This document shows, one piece after another, positions 22,484-35,583 of a stretch of DNA of 64,000 nt; positions within the stretch are counted from its first letter, which is position 1, and every line of letters begins with the position of its first letter. The translations under genes and the position numbers were made by a program. The notes under the pieces are model-generated. The model saw only the letters and a program-made list of their open reading frames with translations. It ran no database searches and had not been told where the DNA came from. Source of the DNA: Takakia lepidozioides (lineage: Eukaryota > Streptophyta > Takakiopsida > Takakiales > Takakiaceae); NCBI GenBank assembly GCA_030704615.1, contig CM060733.1:4278001-4342000 (forward strand), written 5' to 3'.

Positions 22484-24875
22484 TCACGTGGCTAACATTA
22501 GATGAATCCAAATCCGTTCGTCTCTGCTGCAAAACTACTAATTTACATTTAAGGAAGACAGAATACCATAGCCACAACCATCGGCAGGCAAAGTTGAGCT
22601 AGAGGAGAAACCCAATAACCATATGGTGTGCTTGCAGTTGATTATCTTCAAATCCAAAATGAAATGGCATATCAGATAAATTGAAAGGATCCCACAAGGG
22701 TGGAAAGAGTATATTGGCATTTAAAGCCTCCCCTTCTGGGACTCATGGGCGGGGGATTGCAGCTAGAATGAGAAGCCACGGAAAAACACATCGCGTGTGG
22801 GAAAAAGCCTTGCTAGATGCACGTGCGAATGAGGGTGAAACAGAGATACAGGAGGGTGAAGCCCGCTGGAGGCTTTGAAGTTATAGCAAGAATACAATGC
22901 TGGCAAGACAATCCAACACCAAAGACCCTCACCACCACTCCAAGCTAAACAATCTCATTGCACAGATCATCCACGCGTAAACTCAACCGACTCGGCAACA
23001 AACGAAATATACTCACCTCTTCAATATGCTGGTGGGCATGCGACGCAACATGGCACGGAGCAGTCCGATACTCCTCCGAGGTCAGAAATGGGGAAGGGAA
23101 CCCAACCACGACGGCCATTGCTCAACCTCCGATAACAGCCGCACCGCAGCTAGGTGCACCGCCCCCTTCCCTACTCCCTCCCTTCCGTCTCTTGCCGCAC
23201 TCCAACCCCGGGGGGCCTTAAAGTCACAAAAATCGCACTCTCCCCACTACTCTAACGCCTACCGTACAAGATTTTGCACGCCACAGCCCAAGCACAAAAA
23301 GCCTCGACAACTTCACACCTTTATTATCCCCCCCCCCTCTTACCCCCTCCACTCAAACTCCCCCCGCACTCTGGAAATCAAACAACCTTACAGCCTCCCT
23401 CGCAGCAACCTTTGGGACACAGATCCCACACCGCTAGAAATCTCAACGTTCCAGACAGCAGCGGAGGCAGGCGCTTCAATCCGCGAAGATTGAAATCATC
23501 CACACACACACACACTCGGAGGCGGGGGAAGTGCTCTCCAGCGATTCAATCCAGCTACACGCAAAACAATTTCGCAGATCTCAACTGCGCTCCCGAATCG
23601 GGGCTGCGCAGACTTGAGAATCGGAGAGAAGACCGAGCAACAGTAATCAGTAACAGATTCGTGTTTGGGCGCAAGGGCGGCAAAGATCCGCAGCGACCAC
23701 CAACCAATCCGAACGACCAGTATCACTCGGACCGCAAATCACAGCAGCGGCCTGGGAAGCAACGCGGTGCAGCGGGCAGACGCGCCCGCTTTGGCGCTGC
23801 CCGGCCCTATTCCCGCGCCCGCGCGCAGTTTTTAGCGCTGCCCGCGACCCCAACTTCGAGAACGTCATCCGCGCTTTTCTGCACGCCATCGAAGATCCCT
23901 CCACACCTGCCCCTTCAACTTTGGCTGCGGCCGCTGCCCCGTGCCCGCCCGAAATTAGGTCAGTACCATCTCCTTCCAGCGGCTGCCCGGAAGACTCCGT
24001 ACAGCAAGTGGGCCGCGTCTTTAGTTTGCGCACATGCCCGTATTTTACCCCTTCAGTCAAAGATTCCCCGTTGCCGTTCCGATGCCGGCCCCACTCTCTC
24101 ACTCTCACTTCCCGGCGCTCATGCCTCACCCTCACTCTCGCCGTCGCAGTCAACGGGCAAACCACCCGAGAGATTCCGGCAAGTAGAATCTCGAAATTCT
24201 AACCCCCGATATGTAGATTTTATTGTGTCCAAGATAGGACAAAGAGTCCCACGGTTTTGATCCCGGGTTCAAACCCGGGCGTCGGGTTGTTCTCGTGATC
24301 ATCGCGCATGCAAGTTGCAGAATCAGATTTATTGGGCAGGCAAGTGGGCTTCCCACATTTTGCTTGCCGTCGTGGGACCCACTGGATACTTAAAGAGAGT
24401 AAAAGATGGCGAAAGCTGATACCGTTATGAATAGCTTGCGGGGAACTGCAAGTTATATAGAGTCCCGTGCTGGATCACCGATTGCGTGGGGTATGTATTA
24501 CATTTTCTTGGGACCTGGGGTGTGCGTGAAGGAGGTGTGCGAGGGTTTGAACACAGGACTAGTTGGCGGGGTGTCCAGCCGGCGGTTCCGGTTCCCGCGT
24601 TTGCGACAGCCAACGGCGAGGCAGCAGTTTGGCGCGGCTCGATTCGCGCGGCCACTCTAGTTTCGCCGTGTTTCGCCATTAAATGGAAATTAGTTTTGGA
24701 ATATTTGGAAAAAGAAAACTTGCTGGGGTTTGAGGGTTTTAGTAGGGTTTTCTGTCTGGGCTTGGCGTGAGGGAAGAGGGAGGTAGGTCTGTCTCTGTGA
24801 GATGAGATGTGTGTGAGGGCGGATCGAAGCAGGTAGGAAGGATGGCGTGATTGGAAATTTAGTGGGAGCCTTCCT
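22484..24875. promoter_or_regulatory. Shared head-to-head promoter region, GC-rich core
   Basis: The E3 gene (minus) and the PHAX gene (plus) diverge from this 2.4-kb interval. GC content rises sharply at about 23.6-24.2 kb, where many CpGs are retained, as expected of an unmethylated promoter island. Leaders of both transcripts probably lie here. A perfect CCCGGGTTCAAACCCGGG palindrome occurs at about 24263-24280. Long open frames in the island are a by-product of its composition. Confidence 0.5.
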
Positions 24876-27800
24876 ATGGATGACGAGGTGGATCTGCTGG
24901 ATTACGAGATCTCACTCGATGATGAGTTTCAAGAGGGCCAGCTACAGCATGGCTTGCAGGCCATGGACATCGCAGATACGGTGGAAGAAGGAGAGATTGC
25001 TGAGGAGGGCAAGCAATTGCAGGGTACCACACAATTGGCAGTGGTTGCCGTGACTAGCGACTCGCAGGGATCGATAAATTCGCCTACCTATTTGGCTCTC
25101 GAATCGGGCCTAGCAGGTAAGATGCCAATTTCCGTTCTCTTAGGATAGTTGGCGTAGATCTTCCTGCGAGAGTGCTTACGATTTTGGGTCACGCAGTGTG
25201 GATTACGCATTAGGGAATCCGCCAAGTTGTTGGTGTGTGAGAGTGTGTGGCAGATTCAGATCCATGTCTGTTTGGAGGATGGTGAAACGGAATGCTGGTG
25301 TGGAGGGAGACCTGTAGAGATAGAGGAAATTAAACCACTTCAATTTCATGGATGACATTTCCTTGCATAACCTAAGAGTTTTGTTCTGGATTGCAAAACC
25401 ACTTGTAGACTGGATCCATGGATCAATCTAGTAATCACGGTGCCACCAATTCTGAACTTAGAAGTTCGAAAATATAGACGTGCTCATTAGAGGTTGCTGG
25501 ACCCTAAACTCGTAGAGTTTAGGGTGTGCCAATTACAGGTGTTGGAAACAGAAAGAGAAGTCCCGACAGACGTTGGTCCTCTTTGGCAGTGATGATGTAC
25601 AGTGCTCTGGTATTTTTATACTTGAGCTGTTCTTTTGTTCTGACACAGATGAGAACATCGAGGGGGAGGGGGAGGAGGGCAACTACTTGAGTCACCAGGC
25701 CAATGCAGGGGATAAATTTCATGCAGGGGTCACTGCAAAGAATGAAAAGCACAGAAAGAGGAAAAAAAAGAGGAGGGTTAACCTTAACAGGTAAGATGTT
25801 GTGTCTTCTAAGAGACAAGTGATTCTAACCAGATAGAGTGTTCAGTTCTATTTCATTTGCTGTTATCTACACGCTAGTCATAAAAGGGGGAAACGCCCTT
25901 CTTTCCAACCAAGCCAAATCTTGAGCCAGATGCAGTGGACAGACCTACTCTCTGAGTGCATACAATCCAGGGCAGAGTGATGGGCCTACCTTCTTCTACG
26001 AAATGCAACCACAGCTGAGAGAGAAATGTATTCATAAGACGTTATTTGCCATAGCTTTGTGGCCATAGACCCTGAGCCAACAAATACAACCTTTGTGAGG
26101 GCTCATTCCAGTAGTGGGACTTACCTTGATAAAGACAATTAGTTCGGGCTCTCCAGATATCCTCTAGAAACCCCTTCACACTAGCATCAACTTCCCGTGT
26201 GTGAGCTGCCCAGCAATTAGACCCCAACAGGGCCAGGGCTTTAGGCTCAGCCTTGGGGTTTTATAGTTGGTGAGCAAAGGTGCGGGGACAATGTTCGTGA
26301 TGTTCCTGAAGAGGGTCACTCTCTGGTGAGAATATCCCAGACAAGGTATCAGAAAATGGATATTGTCTTCAGGCTGCCTGCATATTGGGCAATTACAATC
26401 TCCTCGTCCTTTCTGCATCAGTTTATTGTTCAAAGGTTCCCGTTGAATTTCAGTCGAGTGCTGAGGGTAGGTAGGCCGTTGAGATCATCCTTAATGTCAT
26501 CGCCCATGTCACAGACTGGAATCAAGTTCAGGGAAGTTTTATGCCTAACTTCACTACAGGTGAAGAGAGAATGTACTCATAAGTCGTTGTTTGCCGTAGC
26601 GTTGTGGCCATTGACCCCGCGCTCAGTTTTAGCGGAACACAAAGGGACAGAAACTACCTTTGTCAGGGGCTGAGGTTGGCAGTATGACTTACCTTGGAAC
26701 AGGCAATTAACCCGAGTTTTCCAGATATCCTTCACACAAGCATCATCAATCTGCTGGGTGTGGTTTGCCCAATAACAAGGCCCCAAAAGGGCCGGGGCTT
26801 TTGGCTCAGCCTCGAGACTTTCAAAGTTGGTTAACAGAGGTTCAGGCACAATTCCCTTGATGGATTTGAAGACGGTGTCTCTCTCGTGAGAGTAGCCAGG
26901 ACAATGAATCAGAAATATGAATATTGTCTTCAGGTTGCCCACACAACGGGCAATTGCAATCCCTCTTTCCTCTCTGCATCTGTTTGCTGTTCAAAGGTAG
27001 GCTTCCCGCTGAGAGAGAATGTACTTATAAGATGTTGTTTACCGTAGCCTTGCGGCCATTGACCCTGCGCCTGGATTAAGCGGAACACAAAGGGACAGAA
27101 CCTATCTTTGTCAGGGGCTGACGCCGGTAGTAAGACTTACCTAGGAAAAAATAATCCCGCTGAGAGAGAGGATGTCCGTTTGCCGTTGCGTTGTGGCCAT
27201 TGACCCCGCGCCCAGGTTGAGCGGAACACTAAGGGACAGAACCTACTTTTGTCAGGGGCTGACGCGGGTAGTAAGACTTACCTTGGAATAAACAATTGAT
27301 CCGGGTTTTCCAGATATCCTCTAGAAACCCCTTTACACAAGCATCAACCTGCTGTGTGTGGTTTGCTCAATAACTAGGCCCCAAAAGGGCCTGGGCTTCT
27401 GGCTCAGCCTCGAGACTTTCAAAGATGATAAACAGAGGTACAGGCACAATTCCTTTGATAGATTTGAGGAGAGCGTCTCTCTGGTGAGAGAACCCCGGAC
27501 AGTGAATCAGGAAATGAACATTGTCTTCGGGTTGCCCACACAACGGGCAATTGCACTCTCCCTTTCCTCTCTGCTTCTGTTTGCTGTTCAAAGGTAGGCT
27601 TCCCACCCTGAGTTGAAATTTCAGTCTAGTGCTGAGAGTTGGTAGACCCTTGAGGTCATCCATGATGTCCTTCCCCATGTCACAGACTGGAAACAAGTTC
27701 CGGGAAGTTTACACCTAACTTCATTTTCATCAGACAATTTCCTGGCAACAGACATGGCTTTGGACACTACAGCCTCTATGTCAGATTTATCCAGCAGGGT

Positions 27801-30489
27801 CAAGACTAGCGGGCTAAGATTCAGATCCTTGAGAATATCTTCTACTCTCTTCCGCCAGGACTTAGCCTGTTTCACAGGGTGATCCTGCTTCCAAGATATA
27901 GAGTCGATTAACTTAGAGATTGTACTCATAAGACCTTGTTTGCCGTAGCCTCGATTAACTTAGAGAGAGAGAGAGAGGGAGAGAGAAAGGCGGAAGCCAC
28001 AAGATATGACCACCTGGTCTGTATAACAGTCTGCTGTGATGAAAGAGACTATTGACACTTACAACCTATCAACGCCAACAGAGGCAACTGTATATGACCA
28101 GCCGAAACAGTATAGCCAGGAAAACAAGCTGCTTGCTTCTTGAAGTACAGTAATAGCCAGCAGATAAATGAAGATTGTGCCTTGTTTTCCTACTTCCTCT
28201 TAATGGAAGAGAGGAAGCCTTCAGATGCATCCTCCTGTTCGCTCAGGAGAGCTGCAGGTTAGCCCATGCCTTTTGGCAGCATCCTTTAGTTCAAACCAAT
28301 GTCGCTCATGATGGGTCCTGGCATGACCTGCTCACACCAGGCAGCACCTAGCTTTCAGATGTGCCAAAGAGTACAACCCCTTCCAAATCACACTCCCAGC
28401 TATCCTGCTTCCAATTGGGTCTCATTTCAAGGTGTTTTAGGGGTCACACCTTCTCTTGTGAAACTTGAGAGGACGAGTCCAGATTTGTCTCACCCTAGCT
28501 CGTAGGAGAAGGTCAGTCCAATCTTTCTGGCAGCATTGATCCTCATCCTTTTTTCCTAGGTGAGGGCTAGGTATGGAGGTCATACACAAGTTAACATTTG
28601 TCCCTTCCTATGGCCTATTTTGTGCTCTCTTCTTGCTCTGTACAAACTGGTGGTAGCAGTCTACCTTAAAGAGGTGTTGACAGATTTTGGCCCACTGCAT
28701 GCAGGTTTGTCATGGAAACATGCAAGCGGTTGCAAGAACCTAAACGTTCACTGATGTGGGAAGCTGTTCACAAGCTTGGGATGGATGTCATTGTTGACCT
28801 TGTGCATGAGGTGTCTAACGGAACTTACCACTTACATCATCTTGCTACGAAGTGTTGGTAGATGAACTCTTGATGTCAGTCAACTAGCTTTCCACAATGT
28901 GTCTTGCAGCAAGAGACGCAGGTGCCAATTCATACTTTGTCCAAAAGGTTGATCATGAACCTGGAAAGAATTGTAACAGGAAACTCCCTATGCAATGCAC
29001 AAATAGCAAGAGGGGAGGAGTTGTACTTCAGAGCTGAATAGGACAGATGCTGTTACCCCTATCAACATGCTTTAAGAATGTTTGGAGATCGTTGGGTACA
29101 TTTTGGAAGGCAGATACAATGTATTCATGCCAACCAACTTTGTGACCAATTGCCTTGGTGGCGACCAAGCTGATGTGAATAGTATCTCTTATGTTGTACT
29201 CTTATGTTGTAGTCATCCTGTCTTATTGGGTAAAGCTTTCCAGTCTTAGTCAAGTTGGTGGGATTGCATGCGAAGGTGGATGCAATAGAGAAGTGTGGGG
29301 GTCAGATGACAGCTGATGGCAGCCGCCGCCGCAGTCCAGGGGGGGTGCTCTGGAACATACTCCGTAAACGTGTGGGCCCCAATGTTTACAAAGAGATCAT
29401 GACCAAAGGAAATGAACTTATGGTACGTTGTGCTTGGTGCCCTCATTTTCCATGGGCTTCTTTGGTGGGGGGGAGGGTTACATTTATAGATGAAAATGGC
29501 CAAGCTATTTCACAAATAAGATGACAAAACTTACAAAAGCCATTCCTGAAACCCATGTAGTAGGAACCAGGCATTGCTGGCTGGTCATAATGCTCTGGTC
29601 CTATTTGAGAACAGACAGCTGGGGGCATTGCAGGAATTTTTGCTGGGTTGGGACTGACGGGGAGCCACTGTTGTCTGGTAGTGGGACCTATGTTTATACT
29701 AAAGTGGAATCTAGCCTTTCAAAATGCTTAGAGAAAGCTCTTAGCCCTTGCATGTCGTAGCAGCTAAACCCCAGAAGCACTTGAGATGAGAGTTGAATCT
29801 TCCTTGCTTTTCATCTTCATCATATCAGTTCTTTTGGCTGATAGATCTGTTTTCATTTTGGAGAAATTGAGACAGTGATTTCCTCTTTAATGAAGAACTG
29901 ACACCAATTATTTAGCTGCTTTCAGAAGAAGGCTCAGAAACATCACGATAATGGTAAACGGCGGCGGATGCATGTTGATGATGAGCCCAACAATATAGGA
30001 AAGCGTCAGAAAATGGAAATTGATGGCACGAGGAGCCAAATCTCTCACAAGGAGCCAGCATCAACACGAGGCAGCAGGATTTCCTGGTCGATGAGAACCT
30101 CACCTCTGGAGCTGCAGACTGATGGCAAGTTCCATGCGGTTGATGTCTTGGATGTATCTGTACAAGCTCAGAAGGCATGGGCAGAAGGGGTCAGAGTAAG
30201 AGAGAGGGGGGAAGCTTCTACAGAGGCTGTTGCTCAGTTAGGGGTTCAATCCAGGGAAGCCGATATCCCTGTCATGGCCCCCTCTTTAAACACAAAGTTG
30301 CCTGTTGCGGATAGGCTACGTATGCCTGTCAGCTATGGCGACCTGGTAGAAGGTGAGGCGGAAGGCTGTGACAAGGAAAGGCATGACAACAGTCCAATTG
30401 ATAGACTGAGCATTGATGAGGAGGGGGAGATTGTCGAACCCAGCTTTGGAACTGATCAATCTGTGAGACTTCTGCCATCAAGCGTCTAA
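24876..30489 (+). CDS. PHAX: PHAX RNA-binding-domain protein (snRNA export adaptor-like)
   Basis: Five exons join in phase to 399 residues: 24876-25116, 25649-25790, 28705-28810, 29276-29422 and 29926-30489. The N-terminus is acidic (MDDEVDLLDYEISLDDEF). A basic nuclear-localisation-type cluster KHRKRKKKRR ends exon 2. Exons 3 and 4 (about residues 128-212) encode the PHAX RNA-binding domain, with the signature CGGQMTADGSRRRSPGGVLW followed by VYKEIM. Exon 5 begins with a second basic cluster (GKRRRMH, GKRQKME) and ends in an acidic tail with IDEEGEIVE. In animals PHAX links capped snRNA and the cap-binding complex to CRM1 for nuclear export. Plant homologues share the domain, but their role is less certain. 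Intron 2 (2.9 kb) is swollen by LINE-derived tandem repeats. Confidence 0.92.
26027..27930 (-). repeat. Tandem partial copies of a LINE 3' end (inside PHAX intron 2)
   Basis: Four same-orientation copies begin near 26027, 26566, 27005 and 27165. Read on the minus strand the complete ones encode a zinc knuckle of the C-x2-C-x7-H-x4-C type (CPLCGQPEDNVHFLIHC), followed by conserved GIVP-PL and, near the end, NCLFQGKSY. The copy ending at 27930 also carries about 100 codons upstream (KSWRKRVEDILKDLNLSPLV) and is frameshifted near 27690. This resembles the post-reverse-transcriptase region of plant LINEs. No reverse transcriptase or endonuclease domain is present. An (AG)n tract lies at about 27964-27977. 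Confidence 0.65.
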
Positions 30490-32820
30490 TCATGAAGAGT
30501 ATGCGAGCAGTTTTCCACCGGTAGGCAGGGCACTTTTTGTGGACCATATACAAGGAGCCTTCTGGTCTTCCTGCACGGTTAGGGACACTGCTTCAACTTT
30601 TGCCAAGGAGCCTGTTCTTGAATGATCTGAAGGGGTGGTGTTATTGGAGGAGGTGGAGTACGATCCCTGGAGCCAAGCCTTACGTGTAGGGACACGGCCC
30701 ATCTACTTAGTTGTGCACACAAAGCACATTCCATGATTGCCATGTGAGGGGTTAGCATCCAATTCTTCCCTAGCAAAGTAAAATCTTTGATTTTAGTGGG
30801 ATGTTTTTCCAAAGCCAGTGCTATACGTCTCGTGCTGGCACTCTTGACCAGGCCAAATTGATCACTGAGGTTGGGTTCCAAATCGATCTGCAGACTCTGG
30901 GACATTGTTCTCGGGTCCGACAGAGATAAGATGTCTGCTGCTTCCAAGTTTTGTGGCTCTTTCACAGATGCCCTTTGGATGCCCTTTTTTGGGGATGCTG
31001 ATTTACTGCTTTTGGTTCATGAAGGGTGCGTTTGACCCCTGAACCTCATCAAGACCTCAATAACATTTAGTTCTTGTAGCCCTGTTTTGTGCTTGGTCTG
31101 CTAAGGCTCTACTCTGGAGAGTGGCAATGGTAAGTTCTTATGCCATTTCTCCATGGTCAGTGGTGTCACGTCATGATGGTATTTTCATTCCTTCTTTAAA
31201 ATGTGTAATAGTTTGAATGGAACAGCCCACCTTTGGGATTAACTTCTTGAAGCTGTGCTGCCCGGCTGCTTTTTGGTGCTGTCCTTCACAAGAGCTGTAC
31301 CTTCATCACATTTGTGGCCACCATAGGCACGCCACCTTTGAGTGAAGACTTGGTCGCTTGGTTTTCTTATTGAATGTTAGCTGGACATTCCTCCAACTTG
31401 GTGCGGATGGGTTTATGAACGAGTCTTGACCCGGTTGGTGACAGGTCATAAGCTTCTGGAGTGCAGAGAATCAGATTCTGGATGAAAACATGACAATGGA
31501 TGACGATGATTATTTATCAGGTAGCATGCATTCAAGCAGATCTGATAAAGTGAAAGTAGATCTCGAGCAGCTATGTATTATTCTTGCATGATACCTTTTA
31601 GCAACTGCTGCGAAGGACTTTTGTCAGGTGGGTATTTGAAGTTGCTGACTGTGGGCTGCTGCTGCCCATCCTTTTTGATTTGTGGTCTCGTGGCTCTCTC
31701 TCCCAAGTCCTGTCGTGGCCGCCCTGCAATTTTGACACCCGGAAGAGTGTCAGTTCTGACAATGCCAGAAGCCGAGCAGTGGAGACAAGATAGACCGAGT
31801 TAACTCAACGTGCCGCAAAAGTGTCTCCTCTCCTCTCTTATAGCCACATTGAGGTTCCAAGTTGGAAAGATCTCCTGGACTGGGCATTCGAAAACAACGT
31901 AGGAAGGGCTCACGGGTGTAAGCTGTAAGCCTTTGAGCATCCTTGTTAGATTATAAAGTGTTTGTAACTTGGCAACTGGTTTCGGAACTTCGGATGCAGG
32001 GATGAAGGAGACAACACAGGATAAAGCGAAACAGAACCTAGAGAGGCAAGTAGGCTAACACAATGACTAAGTTAAAACCCATCAAACTCGAGTGTCTCTT
32101 GAGCACTCTTTTCATTCGAACATCCGTGAACCTTGTCGTTATCTATTGTATTGTTGCGAGTCATTGAGATTCACAAGGACAATTATGTTTACGTCCTTTT
32201 ACTTTTGGCATTCAAAGCTGCACAGCAGACTAAAGGCCTGTCCAAATCTCAGAGTCTCTCCACACAAGTGAGCCCTCCCTCCTCCAACCTCAAATCAAGG
32301 AAACCCACCCAATCAATCCACTCCACCCTCCTTCCCCTCCTTTGCAAAGACATTCACTTGTGACATTGAATTGCCAACTCGCCACGGAGGCCTTGACACT
32401 GCGTAAATGTTGAGAGTGTGACAACAGCACTACTTACGAGCAGCTTTGATGCCTCCTTCAGGCCTTAACACTGCCAAACCCAAAAATAAACGCTCCTTGT
32501 CTTCACACTTCTCCAATGCAAAGGCACTCTGTCAATACAGATTTCAATTGCGCGATCTTTTTCAAAATTAGTCTCAATTTTAGACTCGGGATTCTTATTA
32601 CATACATACTTTTGTCCAAAAGGAAGACACACACACACATCGGACAAGCGCTTCTGTAGCGACTGACATGCCACACTCACTAGTAAACTCACTAGTTACT
32701 ACTCCTGTCTCATCACTGACACTCCACTTAATTTCCACTTAACTCCCTGTCTTAACACCTTTTATTACCACTAATCATACCCCAATTATTACTCTGCTAA
32801 TTCACACAAAACTACTCTAG
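30490..32820. other. Intergenic, PHAX 3' flank
   Basis: The first few hundred bases are probably PHAX 3' UTR. No further exon is supported. Short frames at 30579-30965 (minus) and 31573-31803 (plus) show no domain. Confidence 0.4.
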
Positions 32821-35110
32821 TTCACATATGTGCGCTGTCAGCGTCCCCAATCATACGGCGACGGAAGTCGACGGAAACGAGGGACGACATGTGGACGGAC
32901 GCCGACAGACTGACACGCGTAGGCCCGTGGGACCCAATCCTCTGCGGCGTCCTCGAGCTTCGGGCACCTGCCCCTCGTTCCTGCCAACGCCGACGGACGA
33001 CGTCGTCCGTCTGATACTTTAGGTCGTTGGTGTCAGGAGAAGTGTGTGGGGAAAAGCTGGCAACCCGCATTCAAAAATTGAAGCGAGGGATCTTCCAGGA
33101 AGCGGGCCCCGCTAACTAATACTGATTAATTACCTACCTGCATCCGGTTAGGGCGCGCCAGTACCTACCCTTCGCACTTGAATGTAATCATTGGTAACTC
33201 GCAGTTGTACAACTTACTACTGTTCGCACATTCCCAACGGAAAATCGTGGATGGAACGGGGTGGCCGGATGGACATCCGTCCACCTTCTGTAAGACTAAT
33301 CATTCCAACTGCCCTCCAGTTCGTTACTGTACTCCCTCACATACTACTGCGGCCAGCGTTCCCTTAGTTATGACGTCGTCACGGGTCGTTAAACCATTTT
33401 TAAACTAATATTATATTTTGGCGAAACTTCAACCGACTCAGTCGCCGGGCAGCGCGCCGCACGGAATGGCGATCCTGGCCGTGGATCCGACAATCGACGG
33501 CGACGTACCGTTCGCAGAGCAACGAATGGACGGCGTCCATCTGGTCATTAGTTATTACCCAAATAAGCTACTCGCCTGAAAATAGCCCCACGCGTGCGAC
33601 CACTAATACTCGGATATTTCCGCGACTACGTGGCCTGACTTGCGGCGCTTAGATTTCCCAATCGACGGCCCGAAATACTTGTCGTTGCAACGTGGACACA
33701 TCTCGATCTCCTGCCAGAACCCTATTCCAGAATCGTGCGGTTGACATACGCGGTTTTAATGTGCGTCAGGCCTGAGAGTTAGTTAGTAACTATTCACTAG
33801 TTACTAGTCGTTTTTGGTATCACTATTTCTACTGGCGTCGTCAGGCTGGCGGCCGACAAGGGTACGGCCTATTATCGCCGACTCTTTTGGCGCGGGCCGG
33901 GCCGGGCGCCGGTCGGCCGCGCCCGCGCCAATCACGACGTACGCGGCAAACCCCACTACCGAGCTAATAGTAGCTACGTACTTAGTGTAGCCCGGAATTA
34001 GGTCGCCTTGGATGAATGATTCACGAATGAAAGACCGAGCTCATCCCATCACCAACCAGGAAATATTGGGGAGGACGATAATCATCATCCATGGAGACTG
34101 GGAAGTTGATGGATGAGATGGACGTGCATGCAGACGTAAAAAGAAATGCATGTCGACGGAAGAGGCATCCGGCCGGTAACCGCCTGCTGCACCTGCCGGA
34201 TCAGGATTCCGATCCGGCTCCGACAGGCGGGCCCCGCCGGCGGGGCCCTGCCGCGGGTACCTGAGCCCGGGCTGCAGCTGGCCGAGCGGGCCCCACGGGC
34301 GGCCGTAGCCGTACCCGGGTGGTACTCGCACACGTACACCTGTCAATACGGCGTATTGACACCTACCTGTAGGTGTGCGTAGTAGTAAGTTACTAAAGAG
34401 CGAGTAATAGTGAGTAGGGCCCCCTTGGGAATCGGATAAATAGAGGGGGGCAATAAGGGGGCGGGGTTAGGTCATGAATGGGGATCTGGGTGCGCGCAGC
34501 AAGAGTCCAAAAGGGGTGGGGGTGGCCCACAACAGCGACCTGGGGATTGACAGACCTAATAATTCATGTGCCGCGCCACCTGCTACGTGCTTTATTATTG
34601 GGGTGTCGAGAATAAATGTCCGTCTATAACATGGGCGGGGTAACTTTTTCTCACCTGTACGAGTAAGTTACTGTCGTAGGTGCGGCCGAAGGATGAATGT
34701 AGTGTCGTCGACAGAGGGGCAGGCGCTGCCGCGCAGAAGGATTAGCCGGAGCAAATCATTGAGCGAGCAGGAGCTTTAAATGGGCGTCAGGACTGTCGCC
34801 ACAGTATAGCCCTGCTCTGTCCATCCATCGGCCTCGCACCTTTTCATTTCATCCATCAGGACCGCAATGAATTCGCAATTAATTGAATGGATGTGGCGAT
34901 ATGTTCACGAGATCCTTCTGCAGCAGGGCGGAACAGAGGGCCGGGTGTGGCGGCCCGGCCCGGGCTGCATGTGGCAGGCCCTGTCAGGCTCCGGGTAGGG
35001 TGTGGGGTGGGCAACATGGTTTCAGTACAGGTAGCACTGTGGATGATCATCGGTGATTCATTCATCCTCCACCTCTGTAGCCGGATCGGCGCGGAGGACA
35101 CCTTAGTTTG
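32821..35110. other. GC-rich, CpG-rich non-coding block
   Basis: The block is clearly richer in G+C and CpG than both flanks. It has many CGACG, GTCGTC and TACGTA words and no convincing frame on either strand. The composition changes abruptly at each end (about 32.8 and 35.1 kb). Repeated ACTAGTTACT-type words occur (32.68, 33.79 kb). A GGGCCGGGC-rich core lies at 33.89-33.93 kb. It may be an unmethylated regulatory island, a repeat of unusual composition or transferred DNA; the sequence alone does not decide. Confidence 0.5.
34326..34380. repeat. Palindrome / hairpin in the GC-rich block
   Basis: TGTCAATACG-G-CGTATTGACA is a perfect 10-bp inverted repeat around one base. Outside it, CGCACACGTACACC on the left pairs imperfectly with GGTAGGTGT-type sequence and GGTGTGCG on the right, extending the hairpin to about 55 bp. 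Confidence 0.75.
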
Positions 35111-35548
35111 GATGGGTGGGAATTGATAAAATATAAGTGGTGATATCTCAGTTAGGGTTGGAAATCCAGGGAGCGGATTTTAGGGCACAACACGAGGACG
35201 ACCGGAGTCGCCGTAGGCGTATATCGGTAGAGTAAGAAGTAGTTAATAGCGCACGAAGGATAAAGTTTCTTTAGTTGGTCATCTTTTGGCACAAGTTAGT
35301 AGGCACGTCCGAGAGCATGAAGTAGAGTCTACCTGGTCAAGACAGTAAGACCCGAGTAGCAGTAAAAACAATGAGCGACTAACGGAGGTGAGACAAAACC
35401 TGATAACCGGGGTCAGATCTAGGGTTGACCCACAACAATAGAAGGTTGACTACGTTTGAAGTAAGCGTGAACTACGATGGTGTCCTTCAGTCTCCCCCAA
35501 AGTGCCCTAAGATTAGGAATAATAATCAGGGAAAGAGTAGAATTTGTA

Positions 35549-35583
<35 letters not shown>

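Noticed and set aside
23274-24260. Long open frame (328 codons) on the plus strand between the E3 and PHAX genes
   Set aside because: Pro/Arg/Ser-rich text with no domain, in a CpG-rich promoter island where stops are rare in several frames on both strands.
24255-24300. tRNA gene suggested by CCCGGGTTCAAACCCGGG
   Set aside because: The T-loop-like palindrome is there, but no acceptor, D or anticodon arms can be placed on either side.
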